Below, piece after piece: positions 45,600-58,102 of a stretch of 64,000 nt of DNA. Made by a program: the position numbers and the translations under genes. The DNA comes from Uranotaenia lowii (lineage: Eukaryota; Arthropoda; Insecta; Diptera; Culicidae). Position 1 is the first letter of the stretch. Every line of letters begins with the position of its first letter. The notes beneath the pieces were generated by a model that was not told where the DNA came from, did not search any database, and saw only the letters and a list, made by a program, of their open reading frames with translations. Location of the stretch: assembly GCF_029784155.1 (NCBI RefSeq), contig NC_073691.1:29479130-29543129 (forward strand). Reading direction: 5' to 3'.

Positions 45600-46860
45600 T
45601 AGATTAACAACCCTTTCCGTCTTCCAAAATGAGGAGAGGGGTCAACCTTAAAAACATTGTTACCATTTTAGTTTCATCATATACCTCAATTGGGAGCTAC
45701 TTGTTTGATATGTTTCCGAGTGAATCCAAATAATATATTGTGTCTTTTCCGACTCTCCCCTGAATAATGGCAAGGTTTCAAATAATTTATATAAAATTAT
45801 TTTATAAAAGATGGTCCCTTTTAATAGATAAGTGCTCAGTTTATGCCAAAAAAGTGGCATTAGAGCACCCTTCCTTTCCTTTTCCCTTCCAGCTATTGAA
45901 AAGAGGTAGACGTTTCTAATAACCCATTTTTCGTACCCAAAAAACTTCTTGTATCGAATGTGGTCCATTCTCAAGCTATAACGACAAAATTGCATTAAGA
46001 CCCTTCCTTCCTTCCTTTCTCCCCATTGGAAGACGGGAGTGGTACCACATGTCAATATAAACCAATTTTGTTCTCAAATACCCTTAAGCCAAATTTGATT
46101 CCATTTGCTCGATTTTTCTCTAGATATGCAATAAAAATTGTATTCCTCCCTTCCTTTCTCAAACAATTATAGTAATATTCCTCGTATTCAGATACTCACC
46201 GATACCAAATTTAATTCCATTTGCTCGAATAGTTTTCGGTTTAAGAAAAAAAATTTTAAGGAACCCCTTTCCTCATCCTAAGTCCCCACTGGAAAGGGGG
46301 AGGTATACCAAAGACTTAGGAAAACATTTACCGTACCATTATACCCCCCATACCAAATTTGGTTTTATTTTCTCAATTTGTTCTGCAGTTATACTTAAAA
46401 TTGTATGAAAACCTCCCTCTCTAATGGAAGGAGGAGGGATGAGAAAAAATTGTTTGAAACATTTTTCGTACACTTTTGCCATCCCTCGCTAAAATTAGAT
46501 CCATTTGCTTGAATAGTTTTCGAGTTATATAAAAATTGTAAGAGAGCCCTTCTTTTCCCTTTCTATCTCCTCACTGGAAAGAGGAAAGGGTTTCAAATAA
46601 TCATAGAAATGTTTCTCGTACCCAAATACCCTACCATGCCAAATTTGGTACCATTTGCATGATCGGTTCTCGAGCAAATATTTGTCTTTTGTTCGGGGGC
46701 CCCTTCTCCACTTCCTCTGAGGGGGAACCGTCTCAAACCATTACAAGAAACTTTTCCTGGCCTGCAATACCCCCATCTGTCAAGTTTCACGCAAATAGGT
46801 TCAGTAATTTTCGAATCTATAGGGAACAGACAGACAGACAGATTCAGGATTCTTATGCTG
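45600..46860 (+). repeat. Degenerate ~143-bp tandem repeat ending in a GACA tail, probably a transposon tail
   Basis: A CCAAATTTGGTTCCATTTGCTCGA-type motif recurs at about 46089, 46204, 46350, 46490, 46637 and 46778 (spacing 115-147), each followed by a variant of TAGTTTTCGAGTTAT and a pyrimidine-rich CCCTTTCC...GGAAAGGGG segment. The run ends with GAACAGACAGACAGACAGATT (46823-46845). Inexact but clear. Arrays of this type are common in insect transposon 3' regions; the exact family is unknown. Confidence 0.65.
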
Positions 46861-49800
46861 TTTGGTTAAGGGTCGCCACCTTTTTATGTAAACATTCTTT
46901 GTCAGAGAGTTTAACAACCAGGGGCATTCTTCTCTATACTTATAATTTTTGAGTATTAGTTCCACTGGTTTTAATCTAACATTCGCTACTCTTCGGGAAC
47001 TTTGGCTACTATGCTACCGTTATTTGTTTTCGCCCTCACGTTAATATGTCGCAATTTCGGAGCGTATTCCCAAGAATAGCCCAGCCTTTTTCATTATTCG
47101 CACCGCAGAAACAGCAGCAAGCAGCATCACATTCCAACACACTCTATTCCCGCAGCACACCTCGACTTTCGAACAACGTCCGTCGGCTTTAGCAGCACCC
47201 AGAGACGAACTTTCACCATACCGCACCGCCAAAAACCTTACCATTTTCCACACCCACACAACCCCCACATCCCCCTTCACTCATCCCGAAGCAAGTTTCT
47301 GCACCGCCATAGTGGTGTCATTTTGGGTTGCCAGGGTGGACCCACGGATTTGTGGCCTCTCACCCTTTCCCAGCTTCCTGTTTCCGCTTGCTGCCTTTTC
47401 CGGTTCACGTAGGAGCTGCCGCATAACTGGCTGCATAATGGGAAGAAAAATGGGGAAAGGGGGGTTGCAAACGTCTCCAAGGTTGGGTTGGTGCTTTTGT
47501 GGCGCACCAATAAGACCCGGTTTACTCCCCCTTTCGGCACCACCACTACTACTAACACAGGATACCTTCTACTACTACTACTTCTACTACTAGGAATAAT
47601 TCTACTACGACCAACACACGTATTTTCTACTCCTTGAAAGTCTCCGAGGCTCCCGGTGAAGGAAATTCGCTCTCTCTTGCTTCTTTAACCGCGAAAGGAT
47701 GCTGGATGCTGAGATGCCCGTCGTTTGATGATGATGACGATGGCTGGATGATGATGAAAATATTTTTCCTCGTGGTGTGTGAACCTCTTATGCTTTGCAT
47801 TTGCTCTCAATCCTTTTCTTCTCACCCGGTTAACACGCGGGAACTGAAGCTGACAAATGTTCTATATAAATATAGAAAATCCGTCAGAAGAAGCTCCAAG
47901 CTTGTACTGGTGTTGGTGTATGAAGAGTGAAGTTTTAGAATTATTTTTTTCCCCGAATACTCTTCTTTATTGCCATCCCCAACATGTAGGAGTCTTTGTG
48001 AATCATATGAGATGGTACCCCGAGAAAAGAAAAGGACAGCAGCAACGTTTGCTTGCGACCGGATTATCTTCCCCCTCATGTCCCCAAATAAGGAACAAGA
48101 CGCCTAGGGAAAGAGGGAACGGAAGCTACAAAACCGTGCTCCTCACCGCCGACCCACCAAAATTGTGGGTATGACGTTTGGTGGGACCAGAAAGATTTCC
48201 ACCCCCAGAACAGTGGCTAACCCTTTATCGCTCAAAAGGTTTTCCTTAACAGCACCACATACTTGGGTTGGTTTTTTCTAGTTTTTTTTTCTCGCTGGTG
48301 CTCACTTTCAAATATGTATAACCTGCTGCAGCATCAGCATACATAAGTTGAATGGAATCGAGGAGACGGGTTTTGTTTTAATGGTTTGATTCTCGCTTTT
48401 CCACTTGGCTGGGACTGGAGCCTGGAGCGACCCCAGGATTTCTTTCGCCAACCCTGGCAGACGGTTGGTTCCCGGAAAAAGCTGAAAAATGGCAACTCAT
48501 CCTCAAGAGTCATTTTTCCTGAAACATACCTTTTAAATGTCATTTTAACGGATTTTTTCCAATTTTAAATCTTCAGTTTATTGAAATTGTTGAACATTAC
48601 AATTGGTATTATATCGAGAGATATGATCGATGTTCTACTGAAACCAAAATTCCTGGTCGAGATGTATTTTTTTTCATTTACCATTGATCGCTAATTTTTA
48701 TCTTTGCATTATAGGACAAGTAGCATCAAGTAGCCAAATAAAGCACCAGAAACATAATGTATTGCTTTGTTTGATAGATCTACGACTTACGGTTTAGTGC
48801 AAAATGCATCGATCATAAATGATTAATGAAATAAATTCTACCTTGACCAGGAATTGAACTAGAGTCCTCTGGTTATATATTTATTTATATTTATATTTAT
48901 TGTTCACGGTCTTCGACAACTTAATTTCATTCAGACTGATTTCTTAGTCTATGCTTAAAACTATCTTTACTTATATTATAATCAAAACAAACACAAAATT
49001 GATTAAACAATTTACACGATATATCAAATGGGTTATCTCTCCGACACGTTACCAATAGGCCAGATGAAACAAGCCAAACTGTAGCTCTATAATTCAGTTG
49101 GTTTTATTGAGTTGAATTTGTTGCTAAATTCTACGGCATAAAAGGCTCATCGTGCTTCTATTAAAGTTGCTTATATTCCCCCAGGGAGGGTTCTCATTAC
49201 GCCCCTACAGTGGCTGATTTTCAGCTTTAGAGTAAAAAAAATAAAATTTAGTTTTAAATGTTTTTATCTACTTTTCCAAGTTTTAGCCAGTTAGAAAATA
49301 GACTTTTTAAGTGTCTGAACACGAAAACATAATGTAACTGACATATTAAAGCTGTTTTCTATGGTTAAATAAGCGTCCTTTTCAAGGTTGTCCCCATGCC
49401 CTTATCTCTCTTTTTTTTATCAAATTAAGAAAACTAAACACTCCTTAAGCAAAGTCAAACTTTCTTTAAGGTCACTTTATAAATTCGTCGGGATTAAAAT
49501 AAGTAGGGGATTCATAGAATATAGTGAAAATTTTAAATTCTTAGATATCATTAGTGTTTTGATTAATTCTACAAAAAAAAATATGTCAATGCACATTTTA
49601 TCATTCCATTTACCTACTTGTTTATACATTGATCACGTTTTCAAGGGAATTCAATTATTTTTAATAAATTTGAACAACTTGTCCGAAATTGAACTGAACT
49701 GCAGATTTGATTTAAGGGAAAAATGGGTTTGTTTTTTGACGTCACTGTTTTCAAGCTAAATAAGAATCGAAATCCTAACATGTAAAAAAGATAAAATGTT

Positions 49801-50245
49801 CAGAAAGATTAGCTTTTTTAACATTGTCAGCTATCAGCTCAATTATTGAATCAAGAATCTTAAATCACCGATTAGTATCACACCAAATTAACGCATATTT
49901 TAATGATAATTTACGATGCACAGAAGAGATTTTTTTTCAGAAACCGATATCCAAAATCGTTTTTATTTTAAGAAAGAAAATATTTGAGGAAACTGTTCGA
50001 AATTGGAATATGTTTAAGAAATCTCTACCCAGAATCATTGATTGAGAATGTCCATAAGAACATTTTCAAGTTTCAATTCGAAATTTGTATTTCAGTCGTT
50101 AATTTATATTTGTTATCGTTTTAAAAATGGTTTTTAATTTTTTGGATTTCTTTATTCAATATTGAAGCTTTAATCCTTATTGGTAAAGTGAATTGTACTC
50201 GGAAATTCTTAACACATTTGATACTAGTATGAAATGTTATATTTA
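46861..50245. other. Non-coding DNA with a GC-richer island at 47040-48560
   Basis: The island has mixed sequence including ACTACTACT and GATGATGAT runs (about 47560-47595, 47725-47755) and frames of 79-105 codons on both strands, none recognisable and none a Runt domain. It may be conserved non-coding DNA of the Runx-type locus. Around 48840-48880 a minus-strand AGTTCAATTCCTGG could be the B box of a decayed SINE. 48885-50245 is AT-rich and featureless. Confidence 0.4.
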
Positions 50246-50261
50246 TTAGATAAACTTTTGG
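50246..50261. other. SINE target site duplication, left copy
   Basis: ATTAGATAAACTTTTG, identical to 50452-50467. Confidence 0.88.
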
Positions 50262-50451
50262 GCTTGTGATATAGCTCAGTTGGCAAGTTCGTTGTCTCCT
50301 GAGCCGATGTCCTCAAGTTCGAGCCCAAGAGTAAACAACGAACACAGTTGTACCGGATAAGTTTTTCAATAACGATCCGTCAACTGTAACGTTGATAAAG
50401 TCGCGAATGCCATAAAGATGGTAAAACGACTATAATCGAAACAAAAAAAAA
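50262..50451 (+). mobile_element. Intact tRNA-derived SINE, 190 bp, with a 16-bp target duplication
   Basis: Head GGCTTGTGATATAGCTCAG with A box TAGCTCAGTTGG and B box GTTCGAGCCC, followed by a ~110-bp unrelated body and a short A-tail. The perfect 16-bp duplication on both sides shows LINE-type target-primed insertion. The head is shared with the minus-strand SINE at 22480-22656. Pol III transcription is expected from the boxes. Confidence 0.88.
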
Positions 50452-50467
50452 ATTAGATAAACTTTTG
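50452..50467. other. SINE target site duplication, right copy
   Basis: ATTAGATAAACTTTTG, matching 50246-50261. Confidence 0.88.
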
Positions 50468-51627
50468 ATTTTAAACTTGAATCCATCGTTTTAATTTAGA
50501 ATGTGGAATGCTAAATAACATGCAAATCTTACAATACAAACAGCTTAGTAGGATATTAATATTGCAGTTAGCTTACTTATTTAAAGAAAACCACTCTAGT
50601 ATTTCAAATTCAACTAGAATTGACTAGAGTGTTTTAGAATCATAAGTTGCAAAGATTTCCATTAAAATTGCCTTAGCCTCAAAATAAGTTAATTTAGGCG
50701 AAAATCTTGGCCAACCACAGTTTTGGTGGCTGAACCGTGGGCCGCGAATTACAATTTATGGTCCGCGGAACTTTGATTAATTGTTATTGAAGGTGAACTT
50801 ACTTTTTAAAAACCAAACTTGAACAAGAAATAACAATATTTTTAAAATATTTTTCGAAATTTTCTCTCTTCCGCATTAAAAGCAATTAGAATTCGATATT
50901 TCAGATAATCCGCGCTAACTTTTCAGTGTATAATTTTTATTCTCAATAACTTGAAACAAAATCCAGAAATCTCCCAAATTAATGCCGATGAATACACTGA
51001 GTTAATATCAGATATGCTATCGGAATATTCAAACAGATTTCAGTATTTTCAAAAGCATCGTGTGATTTTTTCTATCCATCAACGTTAGTTAATTGACAGA
51101 ATCGTTAAAAATGAAAAACTGTGAAGTGTGATGTGATGAAAAAATTCATCAGATACTGATACTGATACTGATAAGAACTTGGACATCTGGAAGTTTGTAG
51201 CAGCCACAACAATCGCTATCTACCCTATTAATACATAACTATTTTTGAATGAATAAAACGAAAATGAAACTATAGAATACTATTATTTTAATTTAAGTAA
51301 GGAGTGTTATCGAAAAAAAGGCAACACTTTGTTTTGTTTATAACTTCTGCATGCATGAATGAAAATTGATAAAATTTTCGGTGAAGCTACCTACTAGTGT
51401 AATGTTCACTTGTATTTGTACGATGTTCTGTCAAATGTTTTGTCCGATACAGAAGGTCATTGAATTTTTTTTAAACAGGGTCACGAAAAATTCAGGAAAG
51501 TTCACTTTTTATGAAGTGAGGATGATTGATTCCGTGAAGGTAAGGAATATTAGAGGTTTTATCAAGCGCAAATTAAAAACTTTGATTAAGGAAGTGACAA
51601 TATACGTTTTTTCCTAGTAGTTCATCT
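50468..51627. other. AT-rich DNA, no gene recognised
   Basis: 51310-51510 contains AAAAATTCAGGAAAGTTCAC-type sequence related to 53150-53180, hinting at decayed dispersed repeats. No exon-like frame. Confidence 0.35.
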
Positions 51628-51844
51628 AGCTGACTAGTAACTACGCTTGACTTCATTTCCGCTAGAAAAAAAATAATTGCCCGCCATAAAAATAAACAAA
51701 ATGCGGTGGTCAAATCGTGCGCAAAATATTGGACTACCGGTTCCAATTTTTCACGCACTATTTTACCACCGTAATTTGTTTATTTTTACTGCGGGTAGTT
51801 ATTTTACCAGCAGAAATGAAAGCAAGCGTGTTTACTAGTCAGCT
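51628..51844. mobile_element. Fold-back MITE, 217 bp, arms of about 92 bp
   Basis: Arm 51628-51721 begins AGCTGACTAGTAACTACG and is matched inverted by 51754-51844, ending ACTAGTCAGCT, through CATTTC(C/T)GCT, CCCGC, TAAAAATAAACAAA and GCGGTGGT blocks. Only about 32 bp of spacer separates the arms, so the strand can fold into one long hairpin. No coding content; superfamily unknown. Confidence 0.8.
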
Positions 51845-53254
51845 CAGAAGGGGAAATATTTAGAAATATACGTGAAGGAAAAGCAAAACGATCTCTTTCG
51901 CGGGCGCCTGGCAGGCTTATTATGTCTAGCACTAGAGATGTCTGACGATCTGTGAAAGCTGCAAATCAGACAGTGCACAATAAATGTTTAAATATACAAA
52001 GAAGGTTGGCTCCGAAAGCGATACTTTTACCTAAATAACACTTCCAAAGATCCTACAAAGTTGATGCTATGTTGTGGTTGGATCTGAAATAATGAAGTTA
52101 CTCGAAATCAGAAGTGGAGTGATTAAAAGTCAAATATGTTGTTTTTGTGTTGAAGAAGGAAAATCTGTTAAAATTGTCATAACTGCGATCAAATTAAAAG
52201 TTTTGAGCAGTTTTGAAAATTAAGCTTCAGGAAATAAAAAACAAACTTTGATTTGGAAAAAGGGTGGTTTCCAGTATTCATTACAGATGGCGCACGTGGT
52301 GCACAAAAACTAATGTCGATTAACTTCTTTATTGAACGCTGTCTCAAAAACCGCTATATAGAATATCACAAAAATTTGCAAAGTTATTCACAAAACAAAG
52401 GGTTGCACTTTTTTCGAATACACTCCTTATTACAACAGAATAAATTTCTAGCTGTCATTTTGAGTTTAAGGAAAGTTTTTTTTAACAAAGTTAAAAATTG
52501 TTATTGAAATTGTTAATTTATTTCAATTGAATTGTAGCAATTAATTGTAGCAAACTTCTACCTTATGTACATTGCTTATTGAATGCCGAAGATGTTTGAG
52601 CTTGATGAAGATTCAAAAAAAATTTAAGATTTCCAAAGCTGTGGAAAAACAGTTATTTTTCTTAGATACTTTTTTCCAATTAAAATACAACTCTGATTCT
52701 ATTTTCTGCTTATTTTTTTCTGAAATCTCTCTTTAACATTACAATAAATAAGTTGAAGTCCTTGGGTCAGTTCCTTTTAAACACTTAAGTATTTATTCTA
52801 AACTCCTTTCAAATATATTTTTCCAAAGTTTTTAAATAGTAAAAGTTAAAAATAAAATAAAAAAACATTTTTAGAAATTGGCTTACCAGCTAAAAATGTT
52901 GGCCACCTATGGTTTAGATCCTGCAGAGTCTAGATTAGGATTTATTTTGATACTCACATAAAATAAAAGTATTAATGAGGGAATTAGAAAAAAAGCAAAA
53001 CTTTGATTTTTGAACATCTTCAAAATGCTTGAATGGAAATCTTTAAAATTTTCAGTTAACCTACATAATAATGTAATATATACGTGTTCAAAATTTCATG
53101 ATAATTTGTTAAATGATTTTTTCAAATAGTGTCTAATACAGAAGTGCATAGTCGGGAAAAATTCAGGAAAGTCCCAGTGGAAGACCCAAAATCAGCTGGA
53201 AATTAACTAATCGACGAATATTCATGTGGTAAATCGTTTAACCATTACCCACTC
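51845..53254. other. AT-rich DNA, no gene recognised
   Basis: An 84-codon plus frame at 52253-52507 resembles nothing known. Some repeat-like phrases occur but no bounded element. Confidence 0.35.
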
Positions 53255-53900
53255 TTCGGTGTCAATATGACACTATTGGAAGTTTGGAGGTTGGTGAATT
53301 TATTCGGGTGCATCCAAAAAATATTATTTCTTCGGGGACCCTTCAAGAATTCTTATAATCTTAAGTTTCGACTCATTACTTTTTTTGGACGCACGATGAA
53401 AGCACTGGAAAAAAAATCTCCTCAATCAGACCTTGAGTGTCAACTTGAAACTCCTCGCTTAAAACTGCTTTATCGCTTTTATTTCTCAACGGATGTTTAC
53501 AAAAATCATAGTTTTGTAAACCTCGTAATGTAACTCAAATATGTTTCTCAAATAACATTCACATAAAACACTTCAGTTCTCCGTTATTTAAAGTCTAAGA
53601 AAAACAAAACCGAAAAACATGCATCGGAAAATAGCTACGGCATGTTATAATTAAGTCACTTAGTGTCCGAGAAAGCTGAAGTTGTAGCTCTACGTTGCAT
53701 ATAAGTATACATATATGTATGTTATTTAGTTTTGTAAAGATCGTGTCCACAAAAAATGTTAAAAAAAATGGACGCTTGCTTTTAAATCAATGAACCGTCA
53801 AAATTGTTCAAATTACACCACATAAATTTTGAAAAGAGAATTTTAAAGTTGATTATTTTGCACTTTAATTGAACTGTGCACTGAATTTTGAGGAACCGAA
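53255..53900 (+). repeat. Interspersed repeat, copy A of a direct pair
   Basis: Shares, in order, GGTGCATCCAA, CAGACCTTGAGTGTCAA, CTCCTCGCTTAAAAC, CCTCGTAATGTAACTCAAA, CATCGGAAAA-like, TCAATGAACCGTCAAA and TTTTGCACTTTAATTGAACT with 56110-56770. Internal indels. No coding content. Confidence 0.7.
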
Positions 53901-56109
53901 AAAATCGAGCTCATTTTGCATGACAGTTTTTGCATTCAAAATAGCATGTAAGCATCGTAACGGCAATTAAAGTAAAAAGTGAACAAGCTATAGTTCGTTG
54001 TAAAGTAAAAACCAATGCACTCGTAGGTTTACAAATGATACAAGATAATAGCCTGAATGACCTTTTGAATGGTACATTTTCAGGAATCAAAATGTTTGTG
54101 ACCCTCAAATGAAGTTTTTGAAATTTCGAGAGTCCCTCAAATTAAAGGTACAGTTTAAAAAAAAAATGCATCAGATTTCCGAGCAGAAATATGTTTTTAT
54201 CACTTTATTGACTCTCGCATCACGCATCACTAAATGTTTCAGTCAATTTTCCACGACGGGGCGTGGGTTGAAAACACTTCCGAGCCGGCTTATGACACAT
54301 TGATCCACCTGACATTGATCACACATTGTAAATCAATTTACATTCCATTATGAATCTGAAATTGGTACACACATAAGAAGCAGCTGATGCCGGTAGGTGT
54401 CTTCATTTCGCGAGCAGATGCCACCCTCACATTTGGCGTGTCTTTTCTTCGAATCGATTTAGAATGTACCCTTCGAATGGGAAGAAACAGCCCACAGTAA
54501 GGGGGGATGAATTGAATTGAAACTTCCGAAACCTTGTTTGGAGGAGGGCACATCGCGGCGGCGGGTTCAAATCGAAACACGTTCCGGCAGGATGTGCGAA
54601 AGGTTAATTTTGACTTCCGGATGATGGTGGGAACATAGGTGAAGCGAAGATTCCGGATCAGTGACTTTTTCACGGTGTTTCTGGGACAAATAAGGTCGAG
54701 CTGTCTTCGAGTATTGACATTTATACCCAGCCATGGCAGGGCGAATGTCGTTGCGGATTTGATGTACGTGCGTGGAAGTTTCGAAAAGGGGGAAAACTCC
54801 TGCCTAGGTGGAGGTGTGTTGTGTATGTATGTCATAATTTACAATTTGTTCAATTGTGTTATCTCTTTTTCAATTGGCAGTTTCGGTGTTTGTTGCCGCT
54901 TTTCGGTCCCATTCATGGGAGGTGAAAATTGCTTTCCCGGGGGAAGTCACGTTCGGCAGCAAATTGAATGACACACATGGGACACACCTGATGAAATTGC
55001 TTGTTTTCTGTTCATTCGATTTATTCATGGGATCTTGACTTTCAATTCTATTAAGAAGTTTTTTGAAGAAGTCCTTCAGTACATTTTTCTATCAGAAAAT
55101 TGAAAGTTTTTAACAAAGTTTATGAACTTTAGAAAAATCTTTTTTCAGAACCCGAAAAAAACTAGAAATTAATTTCGCAAAACACCGGCACACCACTCCA
55201 TACATTATGCATGCAACATCCCTAAATGACGTTTTCCATTAACGGTAATGCATTCGTGGGGATGCAAAGTTGCTTCTTTGCCTCCCTTCTGTTGTCTTCA
55301 TCGATGGAGAAGGACCTGGTTGCAGTCTTTCAGGATGCAGCACCAAACAAAATAGATCGGTATAAAAAAAAACTTTAAAGTAACGTCGACACAAACACGA
55401 AGAAATGCTGTTGGTTCCGGGTTTCTGTACTCTTTTTCCAACAATTTTATAAGAGATGCAGCTCGAGGAAAACCCCACGTCAGGGATGGAATGAATTTTT
55501 CACTAATGGCAACATCTTTTGCTTTGACACACACCGAGCTCTCCGAAAGCCTTTTTCCGGGAAAGCTGAGGGCTGCACATAAAGATGACTTATCAGTTCC
55601 GGGTAGTCGACTTTTGAGTTTACATGAACGATAGAAAATGCAAAATGGTGGTGGAATCTGCTGTATGTTTATGCCCTTGAAAGTTCTTCTTCTGATGCAG
55701 TTTAACACATACCGAACCGAATATGAGATATCTCGGAGCACGCTTCTCGTGCGCTATGTTAAAAAAAAAACAACTCTTTAGATGTGATTTCAATCAACAA
55801 TTTTTTTTCCACGCAATAAAATAAAATTTAAATTAACTTCAAATAACAAATTCGTGGATTTCTTTTCCTGTAATTGTCGAGATCAATGACTGCTTTTGAA
55901 TTACACAAAAAAAAAATAACACTATCATATGTCGGATAGTATCTTAATATCGCTCGGCTCAAAATTAAAAAAAAATCAAATGTCCATTCCAAGCGCACAT
56001 CTCCCTCCAGCCTTCCATCTGGAGAACCGATTTTAAATGTTTATAATTGAAAAATAATTGGCACTAAATCAAAAAGGTAATTTCATTTTCCATTAACCAT
56101 AATCATAAA
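53901..56109. other. Non-coding DNA with a GC-richer island at 54340-55740
   Basis: The island holds the longest non-repeat frames outside the gene: 165 codons at 54338-54835 and 147 codons at 55298-55741, both minus strand. Neither shows a recognisable domain or a Runt motif, and no splice pair is convincing. Could be an unrecognised exon, conserved non-coding DNA, or a decayed element. Confidence 0.35.
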
Positions 56110-56770
56110 CTTCATTCAGGTGCATCCAATCAAATCAAACTCTTCAGGGACTCTCAATGAATTCTTGAAATCTTTAATTTTGCATCATGCATCATGGATA
56201 AAAAACTTCCCAGTCAGACCTTGAGTGTCAATTTGACACTCCTCGCTTAAAACCTCTATAATTCTTATGTTTCCCAACTGATTTTTACAAAACTTAAAGT
56301 TTTGGAATCCTCGTAATGTAACTCAAACAATTTTTTTATACATTATTCACCTACAGAACTTAAGTATTCCTTTATTCAAATTCTAAGGAAAAAAAAATCC
56401 GAAAAAATATGCTTCGGAAAAAAGACAGCAGATCAACTACGGATAGCTCAAAAAAAAAATTTCACTTTCTGTCCAAGAAACCTGAAGTAAAAAGCTATTC
56501 GTTACACAAGGTTTATTTTTTAATTAATTTTTTTAAGACCACAAAATGTAAAAAAGTGGTGAAAAAACTTACTTTTCAATCAATGAACCGTCAAAGCTGT
56601 TTAAGTCATATCAGAATTTGACGTAGTTTGGCACATTTTTTCATCTTATGATTTTCAAAACACGAAAAACAGATTTTTTCTGAATATCCAAAAATAGCTG
56701 GTTTTGAAACTTTTAATTAGTTTGAAATTTCTCAGATTTTCTTGCACTTTAATTCAACTGGATTTTGAGT
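56110..56770 (+). repeat. Interspersed repeat, copy B of a direct pair
   Basis: Same ordered blocks as 53255-53900. GTCAATTTGACACTCCTCGC here corresponds to GTCAACTTGAAACTCCTCGC in copy A. Separated from copy A by about 2.2 kb. Confidence 0.7.
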
Positions 56771-56937
56771 ATAGACGGATGTCACGACAAATCGACAGAA
56801 AGTTGGCATGAGCTTCTTAGAATTCCATGAAATTTTGTGGGCATAATCGTACCTAGTAAAGCAACTTGGCATGCTTAATTTTCCCAAAAAAAATCTAGAC
56901 TAACATTTGAAAAGAACCGCTCTTTTCAGGCAAACAC

Positions 56938-57172
56938 TATATCTCGCGTGAGCTTTCATTACGTCGTATGAAACATCTTAAGAATTAATTAAGAGTTATC
57001 AAAACAAGTTTAAAACTTGTATTTCACATATAGAATATGTTGTCCAGTTTACAAACGTTCTAAATGGAAAGAAGTTACGACTAGTTTATGTCACTTTTTG
57101 TATTTTCTCGTAATAAAACTGTTTGCTTACATTTTGTTTCATGCGACGTAATGAAAGTTCACGCGAGATATA
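56938..57172. mobile_element. Inverted-repeat element or hairpin, 235 bp, 38-bp arms
   Basis: TATATCTCGCGTGAGCTTTC...ATGAAACA (56938-56975) is matched inverted at 57135-57172 with two mismatches in 38. The spacer is about 160 bp and AT-rich. The flanks show no clear target duplication, so whether the arms are termini is unproven. Confidence 0.65.
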
Positions 57173-57730
57173 AACATTTTGAATTCTAAAATAACGATTC
57201 CTACACAATTTTGATTCATGAGAAAGTTTTGGAAAAATGTTTGAATTTTAAAGAAAAAATTAATTGAATCTTTTTAAAATCCACACTGAGAAAAATGCAT
57301 TTCAAAAACTCGAACTCATTTTCCCAAAAGATGCCTTCACAGAATTATATGAAAGTTTATTCTAAGACGGGTATTAACCAGGCCTACAAGCCGTCCATAC
57401 ATTGCAACTTTTGCATGAAGGGAAAAAAAATTTCAACAAAAACTTGTTCATGATTTATCAATATTTTATTCTAGAAATTAAATCATTTTCTTAAAATCTC
57501 CCGTAGATCACATTTCTGTTGGAATTGTAATTTTGGTCCTTTTCAAATGTAAATCTAGATTTTTTTGAAGAAAACTAAGTATGCCAAGTGCCTTTACTTT
57601 ATGAGAACTATACACTATCAAAGTTGCATTCAATTCTGAGAGGGTCATGCCAGATACTGTGAAGAGTAAGCGCAAAATCCGTCTGTATGTGAATTTTAGG
57701 ATGAAAAATTTCTCACGCTTACTTTTTTGC
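57173..57730. other. AT-rich DNA, nothing recognised
   Basis: A 100-codon minus frame at 57508-57810 overlaps the adjacent repeat and is probably chance. Confidence 0.35.
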
Positions 57731-58024
57731 CTAATCAGATAGGAAGTTACGGTCTCCGACAAAGTTGTTCTGCGGAAAATTTCCCTCAGAAAATTTATAT
57801 TTTGGCACAAAAATCCTTCGCAGACTTGCTTCCACAGATGATGATTATTTTTCAGAACAAAATATCAAATTTTAGACTGCCAACCTAAAAGTTAAAATTT
57901 ACTCATGTGAGCGTTACCAAAAGTTCGGCAAAAAAAATATTGATCAGTTTTGAGCCAAAATCAAGCTTTCTAGGCCTCAGGGTTTCAGAAATTCAAAAAG
58001 ACACCAAATCGACTCAGTTTAATG
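57731..58024 (-). repeat. Interspersed repeat, inverted partner of 23516-23822
   Basis: On the minus strand reads ACTGAGTCGATTTGG, CATGAGTAAATTTTAAC, TTTTGTTCTGAAAAAT and AACTTTGTCGGAGACCGTAAC in the same order as 23516-23822. Confidence 0.7.
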
Positions 58025-58102
58025 GGTAATATCTATATTAAATATCAAATTAAAAAAAGATATTAAAAAAAAGTTATAGAACCCCAACTATTATCCAAAG
58101 CA

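Noticed and set aside
50262..50340. A functional tRNA gene
   Set aside because: The A and B boxes match, but no cloverleaf with paired acceptor stem closes, and the tail plus 16-bp duplication show it is a SINE.
54338..54835. 165-codon minus frame as a real exon
   Set aside because: No recognisable domain, no convincing splice sites, and a GC-richer background makes such a frame plausible by chance; kept only as a question.
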